From contig OX359195.1 of assembly GCA_947172415.1 (NCBI GenBank), forward strand, positions 5,493,501-5,557,500: a stretch of DNA of 64,000 nucleotides, read 5' to 3'. A program made the translations under genes and the position numbers. Positions 48,801 through 61,010 of this stretch are shown one piece after another; the stretch's first letter is position 1, and each line of letters opens with the position of its first letter. Source of the stretch: Chondrosia reniformis. Lineage: Eukaryota; Porifera; Demospongiae; Chondrillida; Chondrillidae. The notes under the pieces were generated by a model that had not been told where the DNA came from, searched no databases, and worked only from the letters and a program-made list of their open reading frames with translations.

Positions 48801-50739
48801 AGAGGACAGGAGGGTACCCAGAGGGGGGAGGGGAGGGTACCCAGAGGGAGAGGGGAGGGTACCCAGAGAGGGGGAGGGGAGGGTACCCAGAGGGGGGAGG
48901 GGAGGGTACCCAGAGAGGGGGAGGGGAGGGTACCCAGAGAGAGAGGGGAGGGTACCCAGAGAGGAGAGGGGAGGGTACCCAGAGAGAGAGAGGAGGGTAC
49001 CCAGAGAGAGAGAGGAGGGTACCCAGAGAGAGAGAGGAGGGTACCCAGAGAGAGAGGGGGGAGGGTACCCAGAGAGGGGGAGGGGAGGGTACCCAGAGAG
49101 AGAGGGGGGATAGGATAAACGGTATACAAAATTGTAGTAATCAGTATGTATAGTGCGCCATGGGGCAATAATATAGTCCTACGCAGTGTGGATCTGAGCA
49201 ATATGTACGTATACTGATACCTGTATACATCACTGACCAGTTATATGGACTGTGAAGACTCCTAGTTTTGTATCCAACTCATCCTCCAGGTCACAGAGGT
49301 CTTCAAGCAGGTCCTTCTGTTCTGCTCTTGCCTCCTGTAACCTTCCCTTGGAGGCCTTTGAACCCTGAGAGGACAGAGCTTGGGCCAAGTTAAAGGCACC
49401 CTCTCGTAGCTTCAATTTCAACTCGTAATTGTCCTTCATCTCCTCAACCTAAATGAGAATGACATACATAATCTAACACACCATTTTTCAACGTGCTACA
49501 TCTACTTTAGAGTAAAAGGCATATACAGCTATTTCTGGGAATTCCACCCTTCATAAGTGATTTTAGAAATTTTTGTCTTCTTCTTGATCTTTTTAGGTCC
49601 TAGGATAGGTGTAAGTTGTCTTTAGGGGTGGGGCAGGGGTGGGGCATATACTGCCTTTGAAGATAGTCAAATTACCAAATTGTAATAAGTAGACTAACAT
49701 TAAACTAGGATGCTCCCTCAGAATTTTACATTAATTATTTTGTCTCTCTGTTATCCTACGTACGTAGGTATGCATAATTGAAACATGTAGGCGTAGTGGT
49801 ATAGTACGTATATAAGAAATATACATATGTATCACTGTTCAAAATGCAAATTGAAGGCATGACAAAGACAATAAACACACTTTTAAAACTTCAATAAAAT
49901 GTTCCATACCTTATCCCTGTGAACTTCTAATGTTCTAATTCTTCTTTCTAAGCTCTTTATACTCTTTTCCAATTCCATATAGTGTGTCTGTATACAAGTA
50001 ACAATTTGTCATACAAGCTATGGTCTGGCCATACAGAATCCTACAGTATGTATGTATATTTGGCACACAATTATACCATAACTAACCATGTATTTAGTGC
50101 CTGCTGAAGAGCCATCAATTTGACAAGGAATTTCCTTCTTTTTTTCCTCACAAAAGATTTTCAAGCCTTGTATTCCTTCACTATTAGCATAATAAAATAT
50201 TATACGTACGTAATGCAATATACAGTGGATCCTGTATAAGATGGTCACCTGGCCAAGTGGCTGTTGTATAGAGGTGACCTGCTTATGAATATAAATTGAC
50301 ATAATATGACTACAAGGTTGAAATCAAAATTATTAAATTACCATATATTTTTACCTTACCAGTATAAATATAGGTCAATATGTATTCACAACAAACAGCT
50401 AATTAATAAACATTATGAAAAAGGAGTTTGACCTAATAAGGAGGTTGACTTAATAAGGAGGTTGACCTAATAAGGAGGTTGACCTAATAAGGAGGTTGAC
50501 CTAATAAGGAGGTTGACCTAATAAGGTAGGTGTATAACTACTAACTTGAGTGCTTTCAGCAGTTTATCAAACATCTCTTTTGTTCTTTGTGGGCGTGGTG
50601 ACTGCCTCCTAGTGTTGCGAAATGACAGGAAGTGGTTCTGCTTGCGAAGACGAGGGCTGGTGTGGAAACGCCCCGAGGCATACAGGCCCAATCCCCTCCG
50701 GCTCCCAAAGGGATTAGACAACGGTCTACTGCTCAGCAT
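41595..50739 (-). CDS. RIPOR/FAM65 family RhoA-binding regulator (21 coding exons)
   Basis: Exons (minus): 50739-50546, 50180-50087, 49987-49910, 49448-49238, 48641-48598, 47827-47747, 47599-47558, 47251-47007, 46915-46813, 46570-46168, 45949-45888, 45738-45510, 45378-45197, 44895-44760, 44435-44368, 43844-43787, 43507-43393, 42969-42876, 42754-42658, 42466-42245, 41821-41595; 2985 bp, 994 residues, all phases agree. RIPOR proteins bind and restrain RhoA in cell polarity and migration. Order: basic N-terminus with [17 protein letters not shown], coiled coil (about 95-190, [17 protein letters not shown]), a beta-rich domain (about 205-325, [27 protein letters not shown]), a Ser-rich disordered middle (330-650) and HEAT-like helices (780-920, [18 protein letters not shown]). 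An acceptor lies just before the ATG, so a non-coding 5' exon exists upstream. Exons 14-21 are duplicated at 30639-33924. Confidence 0.87.
43225..43302 (+). tRNA. tRNA-like gene or tRNA-derived repeat, copy 2
   Basis: 78 bases fold as a cloverleaf: acceptor ACAATTG with CAATTGC (six of seven pairs), D arm GCTC/GAGC with A box TAGCTCAGTGGC, anticodon stem CTGGT/ACCAG around GGTCATA, and T arm CTGGG/CCCAG. The T loop TTTCGTT is non-canonical, the anticodon loop lacks U33, and the variable region is 12 bases. CAT lies in the loop, suggesting origin from tRNA-Met with an inserted base. More likely a tRNA pseudogene or SINE head than a working tRNA. It lies antisense in an intron of RIPOR. Confidence 0.4.
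44935..45150. repeat. GAATGAGATGGAGTTAGA minisatellite in RIPOR intron
   Basis: About nine units of 22-24 bp built from AATGAGAATGAGATGGAGTTAG. The strand is strongly purine-biased. Intronic between RIPOR exons 13 and 14. Confidence 0.9.
45777..45862. repeat. GGAT microsatellite in RIPOR intron
   Basis: A run of GGAT units with GGGT and CAGA variants sits between exons 11 and 12. The same repeat type forms part of the coding stem of the sulfotransferase-like gene at 16170-16230. Confidence 0.9.
48800..49112. repeat. Polypurine GGGTACCCAGAGAG minisatellite in RIPOR intron
   Basis: About fifteen units of 18-24 bp, each with GGGTACCC followed by an all-purine AGAGAGAGGGGAG tract. Long open frames on both strands here are repeat artefacts. 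It separates RIPOR exons 4 and 5. Confidence 0.9.
49478..49610 (-). repeat. R1 dispersed repeat, RIPOR intron copy
   Basis: Contains TACATCTACTTTAGAGTAAAAGGC, GAATTCCACCCTTCATAAG and TTCTTCTTGATC, matching the copy at 9390-9590. A further part copy lies at 50766-50850. Confidence 0.65.
50427..50526. repeat. 17-bp minisatellite next to RIPOR exon 1
   Basis: Six units of GGAGGTTGACCTAATAA just 3' (in gene direction) of the first coding exon, starting about 20 bp after its donor. Confidence 0.9.
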
Positions 50740-52589
50740 CTGCAGAAAGGAACAACATTCACAAGAATAATCTAACACATCATTTTCAAAATGCTACATC
50801 TACTTTAGAGTAAAAGGCCGATAAAGGGAACTAAACCTGGTGAGAGCTTTAGTACTATGAAATTACTACAAGTACATATATAAAACCTAAATTTTAGTTA
50901 ACTGAAGCACTTCTGTCAAGGTAGACGCTCAAATAAAGCCTATACCCTATCAAGTATCACTACACAGATCAAACTCTAAAGTGATTCAGGAAACCATTAG
51001 TGACTTAGTGTACCCTAACAGACACTGTATTGTACATATGCATGTATGTATAGGTGTATATAGTCACAAGTACGTATGTATATAGTTTACATGTTACCAA
51101 TATACGTACAAAGGTGTAATATGTTGAAAGATAAACACAAAATGGCAGACAGTTGTATTGTATTACATGGTCACAGACATGGTTCTGTCGGGACCTAAAA
51201 TAACTATTGTACTGTCCTTGTGTAAATATATCGATAGCACAGCTACACACACCTATGTATGAGTTACATACACTAAATAGCCCTCAACATGTACCACAAC
51301 TATAGAGCTGAGAGGAGAAAAACAACTTGAAGGTGTAGCTGACAGGATTGTGCTTAAGCAATTTACAATTCAATTTGCCCTACCTCTCTGCCTCATCATT
51401 TAATGCGACTTAACTGAATCTGCTCTAATAGAATGAGGAATTCCTTTGAAGGTGATACAGGCTTGACTATCACTAACTGAATCTAGGCACTATCAGCTGA
51501 AGAGTTAACCAAGTCAGACACACACAAACAGTCAACACAACCACAACAACGTACAACTATTATATTTACCAAATGCATCTTCTTCTGTAGAATGTAGAAA
51601 TCCATAAAGAAAATGGCAGTGTAAGAAAGGTGAAGATCCAACAGGAATATCACTTAGCAGATAAATTTTCCTTCTGCTAAAGCTGAAAATGCTACTTAAT
51701 GGAAGGATTCCTGAGCTAATGAATACCCTAATGGCCCTAGTCAGGTACTATATACCCTTACAGGGTGTGTGTGTGTGTTACAGATATTGCAGGTGTTTGC
51801 TGAGCTGGCTAGCCAGAGTAAACAAGTTGACCATTGTGAAAACAACTGAATGCTTTCTTCATTTCAACCAACACCAGAGCTATGAATATAATTATCTTAG
51901 CTAAACTCAAAAGCTTATCTGCCTGGACAGATCAGGTCTTTGATCAACAGCTGGAACTCATGAATAGGCTTATGTGAACAACCAATAGCAACCAATAGCA
52001 ACCAAGAGCAACCAATACGCTGTATATTGCATATATATAGCTCACTTCCCAGGAGGAAATATGTAAATCTAATTCATACCTTGTCTGATGCAAGCAAGCT
52101 TGTAAACCTATGAAACTTCTCTCTTAGGTCATCAGAACATTTTAAGATTCCTAGTGTGTTCATGTCTTCACTAATCTCCTACCACTAAGGTGGTCTAATA
52201 ATTCAATTAAATTGTTTACAACCAACTACCTACATACCAGAGTGATCAGTCTTGGTGACAAAAATGGTTGCCATGGTTACAAAATGAATTCCCAGGAATA
52301 TAATAAGACAGTGTCATCAAGCCCAGCTACTGAGAGTTTAATAGGAATAACTATAGTGAATTAAGAAAATTCAAAAGGACAACCTGTCTCTCTCCTTCAG
52401 TGCAAGTGAGAAAACTTCAAAGGCTAGCAATGGCAAGTGCCAGTTCTCCAAGAAGGGAGGAGTGTCTGCACAGACAGGCAGCTTATGAGAAGAAGGGTGC
52501 AAATGACTAGCCACTGTTCTTATCTTGGGAGAATGCCCACACCTGAGAGGCCCTGCTGTAACAGCTTCTTAAGGTGCTCCACAAGCATC

Positions 52590-52905
52590 CCATCAACTTG
52601 CCTTTAGTCATGGGTACATTGCAACAACTTGCCTTTAGGAATATCTAGCCATGGGTACATTGCAACAACTTGCCTTTAGGAATATCTAGCCATGGGTACA
52701 TTGCAACAACTGGCCTTTAGGAATATCTAGCCATGGGTACATTGCAACAACTGGCCTTTAGAAATATCTAGCCATGGGTACATTGCAACAACTGGCCTTT
52801 AGAAATATCTAGCCATGGGTACATTGCAACAACTTGCCTTTAGGAATATCTAGCCATGGGTACATTGCAACAACTTGCCTTTAGAAATATCTAGCCATTG
52901 ATACA
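52590..52905. repeat. 41-52 bp minisatellite
   Basis: Six to seven units of CCATGGGTACATTGCAACAA followed by CTTGCCTTTAGGAATATCTAG, with T/G variants. No coding role is apparent. Confidence 0.9.
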
Positions 52906-55900
52906 TTGCCTTGGATACACTGTTCAATCACAATATAGGAAATGTCTGCATTGCAGTTTGAATCAGCAAAACAAGATGGCAGTAATATGGCATCTGTGTC
53001 TTTCAAAAAGCACATTCATGTAGTTTTAATAAAATTAGTGAGTGTTTTCTAATGAGGACAAATAAGGAGGCTATGAGGAAGTATTTAGGAGATTGCAAAA
53101 CACCACACATGATACACAAATGGTGTGTTACTAAAGTAAAGTCTTGCTTCATCATTTGAACAGTACATTTGAAACCTATTGCTAACCTAATGGACAAATT
53201 ATTGGTTTCCATAGAACCTTATATTAAGCCAAGGTCAGTCAAGTTTTACTGAGAATTGCAGGCAGAGTTCTCATGGATCATCTTGCTCTAAAATGCACAA
53301 TGAGCACTTTTCAATTTCAGGAAATGATCTAACGACAATCTGAATTAGCCAAACCTTTGCAGCGCTGTTCCCATGCACACTCCTTTAAATATTTCCTGCA
53401 TGACAAGCTAAATTCAAATGTGTATCTTTTATCTGCAGCTGTGGAATGTCTGCCAGCTTGTATAATATTTCTTCATTACAGAGATGTCACTTTGATGTCT
53501 ATTTCAAGTCAATACTACACTCAACACACCTTCTGGATTTACGTATTACTAGCAATACACAAAGTTTTCATAAATTAAATCAACACAGGGAAGGTATCGT
53601 ATACATCCACTAAACAGTTTTAAAGAAAATATATAAAAAAGGGTGAAAGTAAGTAAAACTCGAATTACCAATTTTTTACTGAACTATGTACGTATGTATG
53701 TTATTTATGAGTCCATGTACATAGGACTACCATAGGAATGTATTCAACACCTACGTACGTATATAAACATTGCCGTCCTGTATGATGAACATACACCTGT
53801 AATATACACATTTACATTTATGTATTTATTTATGTATGCACATGTGTACAAATATTTGGAACTTTGACAACTTTAATTACTCCCATAAATTTCCAAATCT
53901 AAAATTTTTCAGGTACTAGTACGTACACTGGATGTGGCAACAAGCTGTGCACAGTCCTTTTTAGTGTTCCTGTGTATATGCTGTGGGTAAGCATTGTGGT
54001 TGGCAAACACTGATAAGCAAGGAAGCCATATGTGTGCAACATCAAGGTGGGAAACCTGAGATGTGCTATATAGCAGCCCCAACTGTTGCTGTACAGTCAT
54101 TAGCCACTTATTGTATAGCTACAATTGAATTAATCAGGCCCAGTCATGCAAGCACCCTAAAATTCCCACACTGAAGTACATAGAATGTGACCAATAGGAA
54201 TGGCTTATAGCTAAGAAATTACAAGTACCTACTAGGACCAAGGAGATAAACATTCCCAGGGTCATGATCACTTATGAAACTGTCTACAGTCGTTAAAGTA
54301 GTAAGTCAAAGTAATGGTGTTCTATTCATGTTTCACAGGAATGTCAATCATATCATAGATATACGTACGTACTATGATAAATATACTATGCACAAAAGGA
54401 TAAATATTAGAGAGATACGTATATAAACATTCCTGTGTGAAATATGTAAGATCATACTTTTATGTACGATATCAAGGAAGTAAAATATTAAAGATACTAT
54501 AATATCTACATAAAATAATTAAATCATAAAATTTCATCACGTACAAACATACGTACATATGCACTATATGTATCATATTTAAAAATTAAACGACTGAAAT
54601 ATGATCATATACGTAAATATTAACACATACAGACAAAGTGACATTTAATCTTACAAATTAAGCTAACATATTCAAACACTGTGAACTGATTTCCTAAGAA
54701 AAGAGATTGAATCTCAAAGGAAGGGAAAGTTAGATTTCCGTATGACCAAGTAAGAGAAGATATGGATAGAATTATAAACTACGTACATATGTCATTCCTT
54801 CAGGGAGATGGATTATAGGGCTTCTCTGCTCCTTCTTATCATGTGGGGATACCTGATATGGTTCTATCTCTACTAACACCTACTACTGGTCATTAGGTGG
54901 TAAATGATTTGCATTGATTTCATTCCACATAGGTTATATACTGGTATACCATGTACATATACGTACATATACGTATGCATACGTATGTACTGCACATACT
55001 GCCCTAGACTAATACTGCAGTTAATATTCTAAACAATAGACGTATATACAATTCATAATAATCATTTTACTACATGCTATGCCTACTCTGTAATAAATAA
55101 AAAAGCCTATATAGGGAACTAAACCTGGAGAGACCTTTGGATGAGGCACACACTTCATTATACAAATACAAGCAGTGGTTTGCAAACAAGATGTAATAAG
55201 GATACATATATTGCGTAACATCAAGTTCATATTGAGTAACATCCAGCCAGAAACATGAAATTCATCGCAACAGAAGGCCAATATAAACTACACACCAACC
55301 AACAGACAGATAGCTATACATATGTAGTTATAATAAAAATGATTTTAAATCAAAACTGAATGTTCTATATTTTAAAAAACTCTTTACAAAATGTTTTGTT
55401 ACAGGGCATTTGAAATTTTACCAAAAAAGGAAACATCAAAGTGTCAATCAAATTACATATTACATTAGATGATGGAAGCTCCATCAATGAGAAAGTTAAA
55501 TAAATAACCACTGCTCAGTTACGTACAAACAAGTAAGCTAAACTATAGGAGAGCTGTCTCCTAGTCTGAAGCACACAGTATAATTGATTATATTTGTACA
55601 CATCTATGTATGTATGTACGTTTGTATTACCAAACTATTTATGTATGTGCAATCATCTAGTGTTACTTCAATGACTTTGAAACTGTAAATTACTTTATTT
55701 GGAAGACTGAAAAAAAAAACTATATTCTTTTGCAAATAGGCAAAACTTTTGATCTGAGAAAATCACTGGCCTCTAACCAGGTACACAAAACTAATAAATT
55801 ACAAACTACAGAGCGAAACTGACAACTATTATTTGTACAGATGGTAACAGCGTACAGAACCTCAAGAGTATCAGGAGCATTCAGTGGGTAGCTTGGCTTG

Positions 55901-58900
55901 CCATACATACGTATGGTACGTACATGTCTCAAGTTCTAATCATATTCTGACTAAATTGAGATATGTATGTTGTTACAGATTTCCTTGATTGTCCACTTGG
56001 TCAAACTAAGGAACAACTTCAGGACTTGCGAGGAGAGTTTGAGGAAAGATGCTTGATCTTGAACTTAATTTTCAATTGTATGTATGTGCTGATTATTTCG
56101 AAATTGGATAGTTGTTAACAGTATACAGAGTCTCTTCTGATTATCAAGAGATTTCATTGGGCAACTTAACATTGACAAACAAGTACGTATGGACATATGG
56201 TAGGCACGGAAATTTATTTTTACGTGGGTATTTTCAGGTTACCGGACTTAGTGATCAAAAATTGTCTAAAGGTACTTCTACTTCAGTACTGGTAGTTCCT
56301 AACTACCTTAGGGTAGTACTAAGGGTAGCTAGGGTAGTACCTTAGGTAGTACCCTTAGGAATGTAAAGATAATTTCCGTGTGTACCGTATATACGTATAT
56401 ATTACGTACATGTTACTCTTTCTTCTTCTGCTCCACTGGGCCATAGAATGTAGGAAAATGGTGTATTAGATTATACATGTCATTAGGGTACTCTGCAGCC
56501 CCCAAAGATGAACCTCTATTAGTAACAGTGTGGAAAAGTTGGAAGACAGTGAAGTGCGGCTAGCTGTCAGAGAAGCTCACATAATGTTAATGGCAGATGA
56601 GGTTGATTGGACATCATTAGTTGCACAACCCATGCAAAACCTGCACTGCATTGGGTTCACACAACCATTCATATCAGTGCACCAAATGTATGTATGTACG
56701 TACCTACATACAATTGATAGCTACGTATGTATGTAGAAAATGCTAAGCATTCCTACTATGAACTAAGAAAGGTCTCACATAACCAGTGACATGGCTGTCA
56801 CATACCAAAAGACCTTACTACTGGTGCTTCAAATGAAAACCACCTGTTCGCACAAACACATAGCAACTCAGGGCTAAAGTGACATACAGTGGAAATTAAA
56901 ATGCTTTCTGTGAACAAAACTTATTAAGCAGAGTCCTTATAACACAAAGCTACTGTTTAACACAAATACGTATGTACTGTCAATGAGAATAGAATTTGGC
57001 AACTGATTATTAGTTTAACCATAGATTTAATCTGCAATTTAGTACAATATGAAAGCGAAGAAGAAACAAAAGTGCGATTCCGTCATTTTAAAATTAAAGT
57101 ATTTGTGTTGAAATAAATTTTCACAAAGACGTAGACTATACGTAATAACTACTTTTAAACATATGTACACATATGGAACTGTCTTATAACATTTTGTATA
57201 TGCAAAACTTTGTAATAACAATAACACAACACCCAGGAGTACCTGCTAGCCAGTTTTCCACTGTATATTAATGATTTGGAATATTCGAAAGTAAATCTGA
57301 GGCTGCCTGCTTTACAATATACTACCTTCATTGTATCAATAGCTACATATATACGTATGTACATATGATGCAAAGAATGAGCATTCTGTTCTACTAAGCC
57401 ACACTTATTGTTATGATCACAAAAGATGTGCTGAGCTTGCATTGGGCCAAGGAGAAAATGGAAGAAAATTCCGACATCATCCTCATCAACAGCTATACAG
57501 TATCCTGTCCTTAGTGACAAGTCTGGGAAAAGTGTAATATTATTTTATTTCATGTATTCCTTAACCTCTCGTATTCATATTAGTCATACGTACAAATCCA
57601 GGTCTAGGAAATAAGTGCTTTAGATTACTCATTAAATACATATGTACATTGTTGAAACACAGTGCAATTACCATATTTGTATCAGACTGTTGGTGTAGAA
57701 CGAACGGACAAGGGATTTGTAACTAATCATCAAACGGAATAAGTACAGCTTCAATGTGACCTAAAAATGATTTAATAACAGGAATCATTAGTACAATTGG
57801 TTTACTATTGTGCAGGTGTCAGGCCATTACTCTAAAGCAGCCTATACCAATCCTCCTACAATAATACATTAACTTAAAAAGGAATCAGCTGTACATTTCA
57901 ATGCAAATGATTACGATGTTGTGTATGCAGATACATACACATACCTAATATACAGTATCTGTTATTAATATTACTATTCTTTTACAAAAACACATACACA
58001 AGTCAAGGAGTTACAAAAGATTTGGACTGTGGAAATTCACACTAGGCCAGGGGAGAAAGAAAAGAAGCCTAACTGTATCCTCATCCAAAGTTCTATAGCT
58101 TCATAGGCATGCTAGCTAGCTTTCAGAATGTGGTGTTTAGATTATTCATTTACAGTATACATACGTAGTTATAGGTACAGTAATTATATTCCATTTTCAC
58201 TTTATAACTTGCATTTATATTACAGATTGCGAAACTACAATATCTACTGGTTCCTTTTAAAATTTCAAAAACTGATCTGAATGGTGTTGGGAAAACTATA
58301 ATATATTAAAGGAGGAGACATCTATTACATTTCTTAATAAGGATATAGGACTAACATAAACAGTAGAATAGTCTATGTATTTATGTTTGTGATAAGAAGA
58401 TTGGTAGAAGATATGTAGCTACGTACATATGATTTTCTCTTATTTCAAGTACAAAATATGAAATATATATTAAATTAAAAATATTTGACCATCATAACTT
58501 CTAACATTTTTTACTGCAAATGGCGGTGTTCAGTTAGTGAAGCTTTTCCATCATTATTTATAATGTTCAGGACACGTAAGTGTCCTCTATCGTTAAGATT
58601 AAGTATAAAATCGAAACACTTGTTACTTGGGGTACATATTATCAGAGTTATTGTATCTCTTTGTAATTATCCATATATTTGTTTACACTTACGTATATTA
58701 ACACTTACAAGTACGTACGTATATAGGCATTTCATATTTGGGAGTAAAGTACACTTGAATAATATTACAATAAATTTGAAACATTTCAATTTCAACATTT
58801 AAATTGAAATTATACACATATCTAAACAATTTATTCAAATGAGGAGATTCATTATAAATACAATACATGTTTACAGAAGTATAAATTTTACTCTAACCAA

Positions 58901-59804
58901 TCTTCAAGTTTATAAAGTTATAAATCGTGTATTGTCTCTGCCAACCTCTGAACTGAGAAGTTCAAAAGACAAAAGATGAACAATCTAAAATATAAGAAGC
59001 TTTGACGTAGGTAGAAAAATTCCGAATTCCATACTATCTAATTAGTTGATACATATATACTATACGTACAATGATAATGATAATGATGATGATGATTGAT
59101 TCCTATCAAGCTTGATGATGGACGTTCAGTTATACAATATTGCATCTGTGCCTGGAACGACCACACTTTTGCTAAATGAAACACCACCTCATTGTGTAAC
59201 ACTTTATCTTCATTTCTCCATTTCTTTTCATTGTGCTGTATGCCACTTCAGTGAAGCCATCCTTCTAGGGCCAGTTGAATAGCTTAGAGTACACTTGTAA
59301 TGCTTTAATTTTGCATATGTAGAAATTTACACCTTTGTAGTATATCTGCATACCACACCTCTTATCTAAATATATAAGTAATTAAGTTTCCATGGAAACC
59401 ATCAATGCCTCTCTGTATGAGTACATATACGTACAAAGCTCATATACACACGTAGAAGACAAGAAATATGTATATTACCCTCTAGGCTCCCAAAAATGAT
59501 ACCAGGGTCTAGGAATTAAATTAATTACAGCCTTCATAGGTTTATACATGTGTATATAAATTACCTCATCTATTACAAATATTATGACATAATTTGCACG
59601 ACTTATCTACTTATACACCATTTCCTGGTCACAGTACAATACTTAATGGAATTTAGAAGCATCACTCTGCCTGCATGACCAGAAAGTTGTTTCAAAGGTA
59701 CCCCCTCTCTCAGCGAGTATGTACGCAAACATTCATTGTTAAGAGATACATTTATATACATATGTACGTATACATACAGTAGATCACAAAATGGTAACAA
59801 AACT

Positions 59805-60252
59805 AGCATACTGTATAGTACTCAAGGCATGGTATACATACTGTATAGTACTCAAGGCATGGTATACATACTGTATAGTACTCAAGGCATGGTATATATA
59901 CTGTATAGTACTCAAGGCATGGTATATATACTGTATAGTACTCAAGGCATGGTATATATACTGTATAGTACTCAAGGCATGGTATATATACTGTATAGTA
60001 CTCAAGGCATGGTATATATACTGTATAGTACTCAAGGCATGGTATATATACTGTATAGTACTCAAGGCATGGTATACATACTGTATAGTACTCAAGGCAT
60101 GGTATACATACTGTATAGTACTCAAGGCATGGTATATATACTGTATAGTACTCAAGGCATGGTATATATACTGTATAGTACTCAAGGCATGGTATACATA
60201 CTGTATAGTACTCAAGGCATGGTATATAGCATACTGTATAATACTCAAATAG
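59805..60252. repeat. 30-bp satellite array, about 14 units
   Basis: Nearly perfect units of CATGGTATATATACTGTATA plus GTACTCAAGG. They differ mainly at one site (TATA versus TACA), forming a simple variant pattern along the array. Because 30 is a multiple of 3, it yields 150-190 codon frames on both strands that are artefacts. Confidence 0.95.
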
Positions 60253-60814
60253 TTCATACATATAGTACGTACTTTACAGGTAACAATTGGATGCAGTACC
60301 ATACCTATTAGTAATACAATATAGTGTTGTAGCAACCTCAACACGGAAAGGTTAAGACAGAGCAATTTGGAGTATATGTAATATCTAATATGTACGTACG
60401 TACCATGTCAAAGCTGTATCACAATAGGCTTATTGATCTGTGCTACAGATAGCATTCTGAGACATTTATAGTACCACCTCTCATTGTATGTGACAATAGG
60501 AGTGAAATAAAATACATACGTAAGTATGTACATACGTGCATACAAAATAATCTATTCAATTCTCAAAACCCATTGATCATTTTAATAGAATCCAGATGCT
60601 CCTCAATCATTGGCTATCTTATGACAATGACCCCAAATTAAACTCACCACCAGAGAAGAGACTATTAATTCAGAATGTAAAGATATCAGTAATCTATAAG
60701 CTAACAGATCCATTATAATACCATTATCATACCATTATCATACGGTATATCAAATGCAGTACAGACATATATAGTGAGAAATAATGAGAAAGAGATATAC
60801 ATATGTAGACAAGA

Positions 60815-61010
60815 CTCCAGGATCACTGATGAAGGGTGGAATTCCCATAAACGGCTGTTTGTCCCAGTGGAGAAGAAGATGAAAGAAGGGAAAAGAAGTA
60901 AGAAAAGACTCCTGTATCTTCATCCAAAGCTCTCTTCAGGTTTGATTCCCCTATAGGCTCTTTTTACAGAATAGGCATATAGCATATAGGAAAATGGTAT
61001 CTTAGATTTT
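60815..61010 (+). repeat. R1 dispersed repeat, longest plus-orientation copy
   Basis: In order: ACTGATGAAGGGTGGAATTC, CCAGTGGAGAAGAAGATGAA, CTCCTGTATCTTCATCCAAA, GCTCTCTTCAGGTTTGATTC, CCTATAGGCTCTTTTTACAG and GGAAAATGGTATCTTAGAT. This is the reverse of the 9390-9590 copy and shows the family end to end. Confidence 0.7.

Noticed and set aside
48791..49201. Pro/Leu-Ser and Gly-Arg-rich frames
   Set aside because: Created by the GGGTACCCAGAGAG minisatellite inside a RIPOR intron.
59805..60252. CRISPR-like regular 30-bp repeats
   Set aside because: Units abut without unique spacers, and the window is animal DNA.
59736..60365. Open frames of 150-190 codons on both strands
   Set aside because: They are produced by a 30-bp tandem repeat whose unit is a multiple of three; both strands are open equally.
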